A stretch of 64,000 nucleotides of DNA from JANXZS01 sp963797255 (GTDB lineage Bacteria > Acidobacteriota > Terriglobia > Terriglobales > Acidobacteriaceae). The position numbers and the translations under genes were made by a program. The notes beneath the pieces were generated by a model. It was not told the origin of the DNA, did not search any database, and saw nothing but the letters and a program-made list of their open reading frames with translations. Position 1 is the stretch's first letter. The number at the start of each line of letters is the position of its first letter. Positions 17,867 to 26,782 of the stretch are shown here, piece by piece. Location of the stretch: the NCBI GenBank assembly GCA_963797255.1, contig CAWCOV010000030.1:248001-312000 (forward strand), read 5' to 3'.

Positions 17867-17923
17867 TGTATCACCTTGAAACGAAATTTCTCTGCCCCGG
17901 CCGGGTTAGTCGGACTAAAAAAT

Positions 17924-18829
17924 CTAGCTTGCCGGTGCTGCCGTAACCAACAGCGAATCAATCACCTGTGCCACTCCGTCCTCGTCATTTGTACCCGTGA
18001 CCGTCCAGCCCCGCTCCAAAGCCATTTCCAGCAGTTCTGGGGCCGAGTTCGCCATAATGACTGCACTCCCGGCATATTCCATCATTTCGATGTCATTGAA
18101 ATTGTCACCGATGGCCATAACCTGCTCGCGCATCAGCCCCCGCGAGAGTGCCAGCTTTTCCAGGGCTGCGCCCTTGGAACAGCCCGGCGGCAAGATGTCT
18201 ACAATGCACAAGTCCCGCGCCGGATATGCCGTGCGGTGCAATTCAAAGTGCTCCGCCAGGCTGCTGGCTGCAAGCGTCTCTTCCGCCCGCTGCATGGAGG
18301 CCATCGTGCCGCAAACCATCGCCTGAACCGGACAATCCCCGTCGTCGAGCGCTCGTTCCAAAGGCACAACCTCCAGCAACGACGCGCGATTGGCGTCCAC
18401 CCATAGCTGAATCCTGTGATGCAGCGTCTCGAAGGATTCGATCACCAGCGATCCCTTGCCCTCGCGGTCAAACGTCATCACGGTCGAACCGAACGGTCTA
18501 AGAACTCCGCAAAGCGCCCGCGCCGTCTCCAGCCCCAGTACCGCTCGTTCCAGTAGAACCCCCGCGAAATTCCGCGTGATCGAGCCATTCGACGAGATCA
18601 GGATCGATTCCTGCTTCAAACCCACACCTGCGAGTATCGGCATGGCAAACGCCTGCCGCCGCCCGGTGGCAATCACAATCTCAATCCCTGCCGCTTCCGC
18701 CGCTCGCAGAGCCTGTCTGTTCCGCTCGCTCACAATCGTTCCACGTGTCGGCAATAGCGTGCCGTCAATGTCGATTGCAACCATACGGATGGGAACTTCC
18801 TTGGCGTCACCCGGCAGTAAAGACTTCAT
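17924..18829 (-). CDS. Cof-type HAD-IIB family phosphatase
   Basis: This 301-residue phosphatase acts on phosphorylated sugars or cofactors (substrate unknown). HAD motif I is AIDIDGTLLP with nucleophile Asp, motif II is SSNGS, motif III Lys is in CSKGAALEKL, and motif IV is GDNFNDIEMM; the large type IIB cap lies between. The ATG at 18829 has AGGAG too close for ideal spacing; an alternative start is ATG at 18784 (MVAIDIDG), but the upstream residues complete the first strand (VPIRMVAIDIDG). It is divergent from threonine synthase, leaving only 37 bp for both promoters. Confidence 0.9.
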   Translation of the reverse strand: MKSLLPGDAKEVPIRMVAIDIDGTLLPTRGTIVSERNRQALRAAEAAGIEIVIATGRRQAFAMPILAGVGLKQESILISSNGSITRNFAGVLLERAVLGLETARALCGVLRPFGSTVMTFDREGKGSLVIESFETLHHRIQLWVDANRASLLEVVPLERALDDGDCPVQAMVCGTMASMQRAEETLAASSLAEHFELHRTAYPARDLCIVDILPPGCSKGAALEKLALSRGLMREQVMAIGDNFNDIEMMEYAGSAVIMANSAPELLEMALERGWTVTGTNDEDGVAQVIDSLLVTAAPAS

Positions 18830-18866
18830 TCTCCTAGTTTACCTGTCTCTGGATTAATCTTTGCGT

Positions 18867-20147
18867 ATGCCCGCCATCGCCTTCCTCGAGTGCTCCCGCT
18901 GCCACGCGCATGTTTCCGCCGACTCGCCCCAGACCGTTTGCCCTCAATGCGGTGCAGCTCTCTATGTCCGCTATAACATGGACGCGCTCCGTCAATCGGC
19001 CGCTCGCCCTGATTCCGCCGCCGCAGATCATGCACCCAGCGCAGGAATGTGGAGATATGCAAGCGTCCTTCCCGATGTGCAGCCCGTAACCCTGGGTGAG
19101 GGCTGGACACCAATGCTTCGCAGCCGTCGGCACGACAATCTTTTCCTTAAAGAGGAAGCCAACAACCCCACAGGAACCTTCAAGGCCCGCGGCCTCTCCA
19201 TGGCCGTTTCCATGGCACGCCACTATGGATTGAAGAAGCTCGCCGTTCCATCCGCTGGCAACGCTGCAGGCGCGCTCGCAGCATATGCAGCCGCTGCGGG
19301 AATGGAAGCCCACATCTTCATGCCTCGCGACGTGCCCATGGCCAACTATCTAGAAGGCATCGCCTACGGTGCCAAAGTCACGCTGGTCGATGGCCTCATC
19401 TCCGATTGCGCCAAGATCGTCGCGGAGCGCAAGCAGCAGGAAGGATGGTTCGACGTCTCCACGCTCAAAGAGCCATTCCGCATCGAGGGGAAAAAGACCA
19501 TGGGCTACGAATTAGTGGAGCAGCTTGGATGGGAATATCCCGACGCCGTCTTTTATCCCACCGGTGGCGGCGTGGGACTGATCGGCATGTGGAAGGCCTT
19601 CGAAGAGTTGGAAGCTCTTGGATGGGTGAGCGGCAAACGCCCTCGCATGTTCGCGCTTCAGGCCTCAGGATGCGCTCCCATCTCCTGCGCCTTTGAGCAG
19701 CAGGCCAGTGTCTCGGAATTCTTTCCGAACGCCAGCACCTTCGCCTCAGGCCTGCGCGTCCCCAAGCCCTTCGGCGATGCCATCATTCTTCAGATTCTTG
19801 CCGAATCTGGCGGCCAGGCCCTCGATCTTTCCGATGAAGTCATCCTGGGATCGCTGCTTGACTGGGCGCATCACGAAGGCATTCTGCTTTCACCTGAAGG
19901 AGCGGCAGCCACCGCGGCCTACGACTATCTGCTTTGCCACGAAGTACTCAAGAAGACCGATCGCGTCGTCATCTTCAATACCGGCGCGGGTCTCAAATAT
20001 GTCGATGTCATCGCCGAAGCAATGAAGATTGATCGGCATACAGGCGGTGTCGATTCGCCCCTGGCATCCGCTCCACCAGAGTTGGATCATCGTGGAATTC
20101 AACTCCCTGCTAGAAGCCATGTCGGAGGAATTATCACCCCTCAGTAA
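18867..20147 (+). CDS. thrC: Threonine synthase
   Basis: This PLP enzyme converts O-phosphohomoserine to threonine. The 426-residue protein begins with a zinc-ribbon-like segment (CSRCHAHV and CPQCGAALY), a feature of long threonine synthases. The PLP Lys is in NPTGTFKARGLSMA, PLP phosphate binding is in SAGNAAGALAAYAAAAG, and a glycine-rich loop (PTGGGVGLIGMW) follows. The ATG at 18867 is two codons after an in-frame TTG. Homoserine kinase and dehydrogenase are not in the window. The aspartate-semialdehyde used upstream would come from asd at 7830-8915. Confidence 0.95.
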   Translation: MPAIAFLECSRCHAHVSADSPQTVCPQCGAALYVRYNMDALRQSAARPDSAAADHAPSAGMWRYASVLPDVQPVTLGEGWTPMLRSRRHDNLFLKEEANNPTGTFKARGLSMAVSMARHYGLKKLAVPSAGNAAGALAAYAAAAGMEAHIFMPRDVPMANYLEGIAYGAKVTLVDGLISDCAKIVAERKQQEGWFDVSTLKEPFRIEGKKTMGYELVEQLGWEYPDAVFYPTGGGVGLIGMWKAFEELEALGWVSGKRPRMFALQASGCAPISCAFEQQASVSEFFPNASTFASGLRVPKPFGDAIILQILAESGGQALDLSDEVILGSLLDWAHHEGILLSPEGAAATAAYDYLLCHEVLKKTDRVVIFNTGAGLKYVDVIAEAMKIDRHTGGVDSPLASAPPELDHRGIQLPARSHVGGIITPQ

Positions 20148-20245
20148 AGGATGCTCTAAGCTTTCATCGGACCATATGCCCCGGTTCAAATTCGGCCAAC
20201 CTGCCAACCGGTCTCTCCATCTCATTTGTCCAGGAGAAAACCAAC

Positions 20246-20485
20246 ATGGCAGATGAGCAGGAACCTTCCCCACGAAGCATGGGCAGCTTTTTACTGTGGA
20301 TGGGAGTAATTCTCGTTGCGGTCCTGGCGGTGTTCCTCGTTGTCTTCTATCTCACCGGACACAAAGCCAGCTTGATGAAGAACAGCCAGCTGGATGCGCC
20401 ATCCCCCTCGACTGCGATTGCAATGCAATCAGCCCCCGACAGGCTTTTTACATTCACCGCAGGCCTTGTCCCAGGCCGTTCGTAG
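20246..20485 (+). CDS. Small single-pass membrane protein
   Basis: This is a 79-residue protein with one membrane helix at about residues 14-37 (FLLWMGVILVAVLAVFLVVFYL) and a charged N-terminus (ADEQEPSPRS), likely inserting with a short cytoplasmic N-terminus. AGGAG lies at good spacing upstream of the ATG. The last ~19 codons overlap, on the opposite strand, the end of the gene at 20429-20725. No family recognised. It follows thrC by about 100 bp. Confidence 0.65.
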   Translation: MADEQEPSPRSMGSFLLWMGVILVAVLAVFLVVFYLTGHKASLMKNSQLDAPSPSTAIAMQSAPDRLFTFTAGLVPGRS

Positions 20486-20725
20486 CGGCTTGCCGCAGAA
20501 CTCGCAGGGTGCGCCAAAGTCCGCAATCCGGTGATGAAAAATCGCGTTGGGGTTTGATTCGCGGAACCCCGTAATGCGTTCATACTCCGCAAGCACAGGA
20601 CCAAAAATTCTCTTTTGGAGAGACCCATCTGCGCCAGTCCCTCGCAGCGAAATCACCTGGTGATACTCATCCTCGTCCAGCATCGGAACGTCCGCACGGC
20701 AGCGCCAGCACCACATCGTCTTCAT
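20429..20725 (-). CDS. Small CxxC zinc-ribbon-like protein
   Basis: This is a 98-residue soluble protein with two cysteine pairs near the ends: MWCWRCRADVPML at residues 4-16 and CEFCGKPLRTAWDKACGEC at 76-94, plus conserved-looking EYHQVISLRG and ITGFRESNP. The pattern suggests one or two small zinc ribbons. It lies 61 bp downstream of ribE on the same strand, so it may belong to the ftsY-ribD-ribE unit. Its 3' end overlaps the convergent small membrane gene by 57 bp. Function unknown. Confidence 0.7.
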   Translation of the reverse strand: MKTMWCWRCRADVPMLDEDEYHQVISLRGTGADGSLQKRIFGPVLAEYERITGFRESNPNAIFHHRIADFGAPCEFCGKPLRTAWDKACGECKKPVGG

Positions 20726-20786
20726 TTTTTAATTTCGCTCTCGATTTCTCAGATGAATTGCAATCGCGACGCCCACCAGGCGTCGC

Positions 20787-21467
20787 TCAGTAGCCATTGG
20801 CTATCAGGTAGTCGGCTGTAAGATCAAAATCCTTCGCCTTCATTTGCTGCTCGGCAAACTTCACCAGCACGTCGGCTTCAATGTTCACCGGCCTTCCCGG
20901 TCTCATCGTGTGCAGGTTGGTCGCGAGATAGGTGTGTGGAATAATCGCGATGCTCACTACATCGCCCTCCACCAGTCCCGGCTCGAACTTCGCTATCGTC
21001 AGGCTGATGCCCTCGACGGCTATCGAACCCTTCTCGATCATGAATCGCGTAATGTTTTCCGGCACCGTCACGCGCAGCCACCAGTCCGCCAAGTCAGCGT
21101 CTGCGAGTGCGTCCACTTGTTCCAGTGACACGAGTTTTCCGGTGCCGTCGACGTGTCCCTGCACAATGTGGCCGCCCAGCGGACTACCCGCAGCAGTAGG
21201 CAGTTCAAGATTTACCTTTGATCCCGGCTCAAGAACCGCAAGCGACGTGCGGCTCACCGTCTCCTGCGCAAGATCGGCATGAAAGACCGGCGGATTCGCA
21301 GCGATATCAATATCGAGCGCCGTAAGACAAACGCCGCTCACCGCAACGCTGTCGCCAGTGCGAATGCGTGCAGCAATCCCCGGAGCTGCCACGGTAATTC
21401 TCCGGGCCCCGGCGCGCTCTTCCACGCCAACAATCGTTCCCGTCTGTTCCACTAATCCTGTAAACAT
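20787..21467 (-). CDS. ribE: Riboflavin synthase, alpha subunit
   Basis: This trimeric enzyme dismutates two 6,7-dimethyl-8-ribityllumazines to riboflavin. The 226-residue protein shows the duplicated lumazine-binding barrels: the family N-terminus MFTGLVEQTG, DSVAVSGVCLTAL in repeat 1, GGHIVQGHVDGTG at the junction and IAVEGISLTI in repeat 2. It follows ribD with a 25-bp gap, in the same unit. Confidence 0.96.
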   Translation of the reverse strand: MFTGLVEQTGTIVGVEERAGARRITVAAPGIAARIRTGDSVAVSGVCLTALDIDIAANPPVFHADLAQETVSRTSLAVLEPGSKVNLELPTAAGSPLGGHIVQGHVDGTGKLVSLEQVDALADADLADWWLRVTVPENITRFMIEKGSIAVEGISLTIAKFEPGLVEGDVVSIAIIPHTYLATNLHTMRPGRPVNIEADVLVKFAEQQMKAKDFDLTADYLIANGY

Positions 21468-21492
21468 ATTCTGAGTTTATCGCAGGGGACTG

Positions 21493-22653
21493 CTACACGT
21501 TTTCCCAGGGATCGTGAATCAATCCCTCCACCAGCACATCTTCACCGAAGCACTTTATCTCCACTCGCTTCAGGCGAAGGTCCGCCAGCGCTGCGTCTCC
21601 GACGAGGGGCACAGCCCGTCCGCCAAGCAGCACAGGCGCGTAAAACAAGCTGACGCGGTCCACGAGTCCCTCACGTAGAACACGTGTATTCACCGTGGAT
21701 CCGCCTTCAATCAGCAGGCTCGTCACCTGTTGCGCGGCCATGCGGTCAATCACTGCAGCGAAGGGCACCTGGCCCGCTTCGCCCGCTTCTTCCACAATCA
21801 CCCCGCGATTTTTTAGACTTTGCACCTTTGCCGTTTTTTCCCGAGCCGCTGCAGGATTGCAAAACACAACCAGGTCTTCCGCCACCGTGCTTACCAGCCG
21901 CGAATCCATCTCCAACCGCAAATAGGAGTCGAGCACCACGCGCAACAAAGGCCGTCGTCGCGGCAGATCGCTGCGATCCGTCAGTAGAGGATCATCCGTC
22001 AGCGCTGTGTTAATGCCGATCAGGATCGCATCGGCCGCGTGCCGCATGCGGTGCGCTTCGGTGCGCGAATTCGCGCCCGTAATCCAGAAAGGTTCCCCTG
22101 TCGGCCTTGTGCCCGGTTCCGGCCCTATGCGCCCATCCAGGCTTACGCCAGACTTCATCGTCAGTAGCGGACGGCCACTGCGGATCCATCGAGCGAACGC
22201 TTCGTTGATACGGCGCGCCTCATCCTGCATCACTCCCGCACAGACCGCGATACCCGCCTCCTCAAGGCGTTTCAATCCTTTGCCATTCACCTCGGCATTG
22301 GGATCGAGCGTCGCGGCCACCACTCGCGCTACACCTGCTGCAATCAGTGCATCCGCGCAAGGCCCCGTCCGTCCACGATGACTGCAGGGTTCAAGCGTTA
22401 CATAGGCAGTCGCATCGCGTGCCTCTCCACCGGCATGTCGCAGCGCAACAATTTCCGCGTGATCCAGCGCATCGTAGGCGTGGAATCCAGCGCCAACAAT
22501 GTGACCGTCTTTCACGATTACGCAACCCACAGTTGGATTTGGCGACGCAAGTCCAATTCCGAGTCGCGCCTGCTCCAGCGCGTGCCCCATCCACAAACGA
22601 TCCAGTTCGCTTTCCGGATTTGCCTCGGGAGAGGTAGACAGGAAATCGTTCAC
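21493..22653 (-). CDS. ribD: Bifunctional diaminohydroxyphosphoribosylaminopyrimidine deaminase / 5-amino-6-(5-phosphoribosylamino)uracil reductase
   Basis: This enzyme performs steps two and three of riboflavin synthesis. The N-terminal cytidine-deaminase-like domain has zinc ligands in DHAEIVAL and EPCSHRGRTGPCADAL, with Glu as proton shuttle. The C-terminal reductase domain has KSGVSLDGRIG, WITGANSRTEAHRMRHAADAI and LLIEGGSTVN. GTG at 22653 is chosen as the start because GAGGAAG precedes it at suitable spacing, giving 386 residues; the in-frame TTG at 22665 has no ribosome binding site. It lies 35 bp downstream of ftsY. Confidence 0.94.
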   Translation of the reverse strand: MNDFLSTSPEANPESELDRLWMGHALEQARLGIGLASPNPTVGCVIVKDGHIVGAGFHAYDALDHAEIVALRHAGGEARDATAYVTLEPCSHRGRTGPCADALIAAGVARVVAATLDPNAEVNGKGLKRLEEAGIAVCAGVMQDEARRINEAFARWIRSGRPLLTMKSGVSLDGRIGPEPGTRPTGEPFWITGANSRTEAHRMRHAADAILIGINTALTDDPLLTDRSDLPRRRPLLRVVLDSYLRLEMDSRLVSTVAEDLVVFCNPAAAREKTAKVQSLKNRGVIVEEAGEAGQVPFAAVIDRMAAQQVTSLLIEGGSTVNTRVLREGLVDRVSLFYAPVLLGGRAVPLVGDAALADLRLKRVEIKCFGEDVLVEGLIHDPWENV

Positions 22654-22688
22654 GCGCTTCCTCAATCAACTAAGCTCGCAATGCAGGA

Positions 22689-23639
22689 TTACCCCAGCAG
22701 GGATTCGGCAAACGCTTCACTATCGAATGGCAGAAGGTCTTCAATCTTTTCGCCCACGCCCACGTAGCGCACCGGCAGCTTTAACTCGCGGGCAATTGCA
22801 ACCGCAATGCCACCCTTCGCGGTTCCATCGAGCTTCGTAATCACAATGCCGGTAACGCCCGCCGACTCCGTGAACAGCCGTGCCTGTTGCAGTCCGTTCT
22901 GCCCCGTCGTCGCATCCATCACCAACAGCACTTCGTGAGGCGCATTCGTGATGAACCTCTGCGTGGTTCGTCGCATCTTTTCCAACTCCGCCATCAGGCC
23001 GCCCTTGGTGTGCAGACGCCCCGCCGTGTCCACGATCACGATATCGAAGTTTCTCTTCTTCGCCGCGTCCAGCGCGTCATACAACACCGCGGACGGATCG
23101 CCGCCCTGCTTGCTCTTGATCAGCTCCACTCCGCTACGCTCACTCCACACTTCGAGCTGTTCAATCGCCGCCGCGCGAAACGTATCCGCAGCGCAAAGCA
23201 GCACAGTCTTGCCTTGCGTCCTGTAATAGGCGGCGAGCTTGCCGGATGTCGTAGTTTTGCCTGTCCCGTTCACGCCCACCATCAGGATCACCTCCGGTCC
23301 GATCACCGATCGAAACGGCTGTTCCTGTTCATCCAGGATGGTTTTGATTTCCATCTTCAGCAGCGAACGCAGTTCCTCGCCATCGCGGATACCCTTCCGC
23401 TTGGCGTGGTCGCGCAGCGAGTCGAGAATTTCCTGCGTGGTCTGGACGCCCAGGTCAGAAGCGATCAGGCTCATCTCCAGGTCATCGAGCGTGCTCTCGT
23501 CCACTTCGCGCGTCAACGCAATCACGCCTTCAATGCGCTCTTCCAGGCTCTCTCGCGTGCGCGAAACAGCCTGCTTCATCCGGTCGAATACTGATTTCTT
23601 CTCCGGCTCGTTCAGGCTGCCAAAAAGCGTTTGAATCAT
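22689..23639 (-). CDS. ftsY: Signal recognition particle receptor FtsY
   Basis: This GTPase docks SRP-ribosome complexes at the membrane. The 316-residue NG-domain form lacks the long acidic N-terminal region of E. coli FtsY. The N domain covers residues ~1-95, then come P-loop GVNGTGKTTTSGKLA, DTFRAAAIEQL, DTAGRLHTKGG and TKLDGTAKGG. The C-terminal amphipathic end is LPFDSEAFAESLLG. The RNA partner (ffs) is encoded at 36779-36871. Confidence 0.97.
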   Translation of the reverse strand: MIQTLFGSLNEPEKKSVFDRMKQAVSRTRESLEERIEGVIALTREVDESTLDDLEMSLIASDLGVQTTQEILDSLRDHAKRKGIRDGEELRSLLKMEIKTILDEQEQPFRSVIGPEVILMVGVNGTGKTTTSGKLAAYYRTQGKTVLLCAADTFRAAAIEQLEVWSERSGVELIKSKQGGDPSAVLYDALDAAKKRNFDIVIVDTAGRLHTKGGLMAELEKMRRTTQRFITNAPHEVLLVMDATTGQNGLQQARLFTESAGVTGIVITKLDGTAKGGIAVAIARELKLPVRYVGVGEKIEDLLPFDSEAFAESLLG

Positions 23640-23753
23640 AAGGACGAAGCCCCTCTATCACTCAATTCGAGTGTATCAAGCCAAGCCGCGGCCCGCAGAA
23701 AGTGGCTCAAACCATGAGGTTTATCTGGAGGGAAGGTCGGAAGGGCAAAAAGA

Positions 23754-23777
23754 GAGGGGGCCACATCGCGCCCCCTC
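23754..23777 (-). terminator. Intrinsic terminator after HD-GYP gene
   Basis: The 8-bp G/C stem (GAGGGGGC and GCCCCCTC) with an 8-nt loop, followed on the minus strand by CTCTTTTT, lies 25 bp beyond the stop of the HD-GYP gene and upstream of ftsY. Confidence 0.85.
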
Positions 23778-23802
23778 CCGCTTCAAAATGAATATTGCCT
23801 TG

Positions 23803-24831
23803 CTAACGGACGCGGCACGCTCTCCGCGCTTCAGCCAGCATCTTCTCCCGCACGAACAAAGCGGGAACTACTTCAGAAAATTCACCCGCTGGCTCCTCAG
23901 CGGGTATCGTTTCAAGGAAGCGGATAAACGCTGCCACTACATTCGAATCCAGCCTGCGGCCGGACAAGTCGTACAGAATATCGACCGCTTCGTCCGGTTC
24001 CATCGCCGAGCGAATCGGGTCCGCGCAAGTCAGTGTGTCAAAGGTGTCGGCCACCGCAACAATGCGTGCTTCCAGAGGAATATCGTCGCCCTCAAGACCA
24101 TAGGGATAGCCGGTGCCATCGAGCGATTCGTGGTGCAACTCGACCGCAGGAATCAGGTCTTGCATCGACTCGATGGATCGAAGAATCGACGCTCCTCTCA
24201 CCGGATGAGCACGCAGAATCTCGAAATCCTTCACCGTCATCAGGCGGCTTTTCTTTACCGAGGTTTCACCAATGCCGATCATGCCAAAATCGTGAATCAG
24301 TCCCGCCAGCCGGATCCGCTCTACCTTGTGTTCGTCCAGCCGCATTTCTCTGGCGATCGCGGCGGAGTATTCCGCCACTCTCTCAGAATGGCCGCGCAAC
24401 AAAGGCGACCTCTCCTCCATGGCCTTCGAAATGGTGCAGATCAGTTCGCGCATTTCCGCTTCCGCGCGCATGGTCTTCTGTTGCTCGGTGGTGATCGTGC
24501 GCTCCAGCTTCAGTGCCGCGCGGTCCCACGCCGCTTCCACTTCGGAGTAGACCAGCGACGTCATCCTATGACCGCCCTGGGGAGGATCAGGAGGAGACGC
24601 GATCGACGTTGCAAGGGTGCGGCTCTCTCTCGCGATCGCCGCCGAAATAATCTGGCTCGCCAGCGCACATACCGCGAGGCTCGTCAGAATGGCAAGGGCC
24701 GTCGATGGAATTGCGGAGTGTCCAGCGCCAAGTGCTGCGGTTGCTGCTGCTGAGCTAATGGCGCTCACCGCCATCAGCAGGAGAAACAAAGGCATGAAGA
24801 TCTTGAATCGAAAGCCTTGAACGCTTTTCAT
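23803..24831 (-). CDS. Membrane HD-GYP-like phosphohydrolase
   Basis: This 342-residue protein has two N-terminal membrane helices (IFMPLFLLLMAVSAI and ALAILTSLAVCALASQII), a helical linker and an HD-GYP-type domain. It shows the family metal and active-site segments LAGLIHDFGMIGIG, ILRAHPVRGASIL, LHHESLDGTGYP and ADTFDTLT. Family members are mostly cyclic-di-GMP phosphodiesterases. In canonical enzymes the HD motif reads HDxGKIGIP; here the Lys is replaced by Met and the Pro by Gly, so activity should not be assumed. No GGDEF domain is adjacent. It stands alone, with a terminator after it and a 248-bp gene-free gap upstream. Confidence 0.87.
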   Translation of the reverse strand: MKSVQGFRFKIFMPLFLLLMAVSAISSAAATAALGAGHSAIPSTALAILTSLAVCALASQIISAAIARESRTLATSIASPPDPPQGGHRMTSLVYSEVEAAWDRAALKLERTITTEQQKTMRAEAEMRELICTISKAMEERSPLLRGHSERVAEYSAAIAREMRLDEHKVERIRLAGLIHDFGMIGIGETSVKKSRLMTVKDFEILRAHPVRGASILRSIESMQDLIPAVELHHESLDGTGYPYGLEGDDIPLEARIVAVADTFDTLTCADPIRSAMEPDEAVDILYDLSGRRLDSNVVAAFIRFLETIPAEEPAGEFSEVVPALFVREKMLAEARRACRVR

Positions 24832-25079
24832 CGGTCTATGGCCGCTTCCTGGAACGGAATACGACCAAGTCTACGGACGGCACCTTTAACTTTCTCTAGC
24901 GCGAAAGTCGTAAATCAGCTACCGAACATGGTAGTGAGAACCATTTTGGGCAACACCGGGTTCTGTTACGAATGGCCTTCCTACCTATCATTTAAGAAAC
25001 TTGGAGCAGGCAGGATAACCCGGGATTCGATGTTCTCTCGGCGAGCCCCACACTCGCGCGAATCCCCGTCTCGACTGCG

Positions 25080-26087
25080 TTATTCGTCGCGTCCGGGGCG
25101 GCTCATCAACTCGCGCATCGCTTCCAGCGGCGTCTTGCCTTCGTGCAGGATGAGATCCATTTGTTCCGTAATCGGCATTTCCACACCGTGCCGCCGCGCC
25201 AGTCCTAGAGCCGCTCCGGTCGTGCGAACGCCTTCGGCAACCTTCCCGCCAAGGTCCGCAAGAATCTCCGGCAACTTGCGGCCCTTGCCCAGTTCAAAGC
25301 CCACTGTCCTGTTACGCGAAAGCGATCCGGTACAGGTCAGCACCAGGTCGCCAATGCCCGACAGTCCCGCCAGCGTATCGCGCCGTCCTCCGCATGCCAC
25401 GGCAAGCCGCGTGATCTCCGCCATGCCGCGAGTCATCAAGGCAGCCGCGCTGTTGTAGCCGAGCCCCAGCCCGGCCACTGTACCGGAAGCAATCGCGATC
25501 ACATTCTTGAGCGCACCGCCCAGTTCCACGCCAATCACGTCGTCGCTGGAGTAGAGCCGCAGGCTCCCGCTGCTGAATTCGCTCTGTACTCGCACCGCAT
25601 TCGCAATGTCATCGAAAGCAATCGTGATCGCGGTGGGCATTGCCGCCGCTACCTCGGACGCGAACGACGGCCCGCTCATCACGCCGCACGGCAAGCTCAG
25701 CCCTTGCTCCTTCAGCGTGGCGTCGATTACCTCACTCATCCGCAGAAACGTCTCGTCCTCTACGCCCTTCGTCGCGCTCACCAATATCTGGCCCGTATGC
25801 AGCGAAGGCGCAATCCGCTTGTAAGTCTGGCGGAGAAATTCCGACGGCACTACGCCCACCACAATGTCAGCTTCACCGACTGCCGACTGCGTATCGGCAG
25901 TCACGCGGATCTCCTTCGGAACCGGAAAGCCGGGAAGAAAATCCACGTTCTCGCCCTTGGCATTGATATCGTCCGCGAACTGCTGTGCATGCGTCCACAG
26001 CGTCACCTCGTGTCCGCCACGCCGGAAAAGGCTCAATGCAATTGCCGTGCCCCACGCACCGCTCCCAAGCACCGCAATTCTGCTCAT
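25080..26087 (-). CDS. gpsA: Glycerol-3-phosphate dehydrogenase [NAD(P)+]
   Basis: GpsA reduces dihydroxyacetone phosphate to sn-glycerol-3-phosphate for phospholipid synthesis. The 335-residue protein starts with IAVLGSGAWGTA, followed by VSATKGVE, MSGPSFASEV, the catalytic-Lys region VELGGALKNVIAIA, and the Arg/Asn substrate segment GMAEITRLAV and SLSRNRTVG. The ATG at 26087 is correct by family start; a longer in-frame extension overlaps plsY and is rejected. It overlaps plsY by 4 bp (ATGA, 26084-26087), so the two are translationally coupled. Confidence 0.96.
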   Translation of the reverse strand: MSRIAVLGSGAWGTAIALSLFRRGGHEVTLWTHAQQFADDINAKGENVDFLPGFPVPKEIRVTADTQSAVGEADIVVGVVPSEFLRQTYKRIAPSLHTGQILVSATKGVEDETFLRMSEVIDATLKEQGLSLPCGVMSGPSFASEVAAAMPTAITIAFDDIANAVRVQSEFSSGSLRLYSSDDVIGVELGGALKNVIAIASGTVAGLGLGYNSAAALMTRGMAEITRLAVACGGRRDTLAGLSGIGDLVLTCTGSLSRNRTVGFELGKGRKLPEILADLGGKVAEGVRTTGAALGLARRHGVEMPITEQMDLILHEGKTPLEAMRELMSRPGRDE

Positions 26088-26731
26088 GCCGCGCTCCCCT
26101 TCGGCTTGCCGAATCGATATTCGGTGCCTTTCAGCAGCCGTCCAATGTTCTGGTGATGTTTCACAATGATCATGATTGGCGCGGCAAACAGAACAAATAG
26201 AAAAATCTCGGTGTGGTTTTCGCGATACAGCCACAGCGCGAACAGCGGAAGCGCAACCGAAGCAGCAATCGAGGCGAGCGACACGAACCGCGACAGACCG
26301 AATACAATCGCGAACACCACCACGCACAATCCCGCCGCCGCCGGAACCAGGGCCAGGAAGACTCCGAATCCTGTAGCCACTCCCTTACCGCCCTTGAATT
26401 TGAGCCAGACAGGGAACACATGCCCCAGCAGCGCAGCCAGCCCCGCAATCGCCGCCGCATTGCGAATCTCCGGGGCGCTGGTTATGCCGAACGACTGGGC
26501 AATCCAGTGCCCGGCAAACACCGCGAGCACTCCCTTGGCCGTATCCAGCAGCAGCGTCCACGCCCCCAGCCCTTTCGAGCCCGAACGCAGCACATTGGTA
26601 GCACCAATATTCCCGCTGCCCACCGCGCGAATGTCTTCCTTGCGCACAAAGCGCACCAGCAGATATCCAAATGGGATCGACCCCAACAGATACCCCACAA
26701 CAGCAACTGCGGCAATAAGCGTAAGCGGCAT
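26084..26731 (-). CDS. plsY: Acyl-phosphate:glycerol-3-phosphate acyltransferase
   Basis: PlsY acylates sn-1 of glycerol-3-phosphate with acyl-phosphate, using the product of the coupled gpsA. The 215-residue, five-helix membrane protein has the three family motifs: GSIPFGYLL, GSGNIGATNVLRSG and LKFKGGKGVATGFG. The ATG at 26731 (MPLTLIAAVAVV) is preferred over an in-frame ATG 15 codons upstream because it begins at the first membrane helix. Confidence 0.95.
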   Translation of the reverse strand: MPLTLIAAVAVVGYLLGSIPFGYLLVRFVRKEDIRAVGSGNIGATNVLRSGSKGLGAWTLLLDTAKGVLAVFAGHWIAQSFGITSAPEIRNAAAIAGLAALLGHVFPVWLKFKGGKGVATGFGVFLALVPAAAGLCVVVFAIVFGLSRFVSLASIAASVALPLFALWLYRENHTEIFLFVLFAAPIMIIVKHHQNIGRLLKGTEYRFGKPKGSAA

Positions 26732-26782
26732 TCCGTTCGTAAGTCTAACAGCAGGGAAGCAGTGGAACGCAGTCACTCGCGA

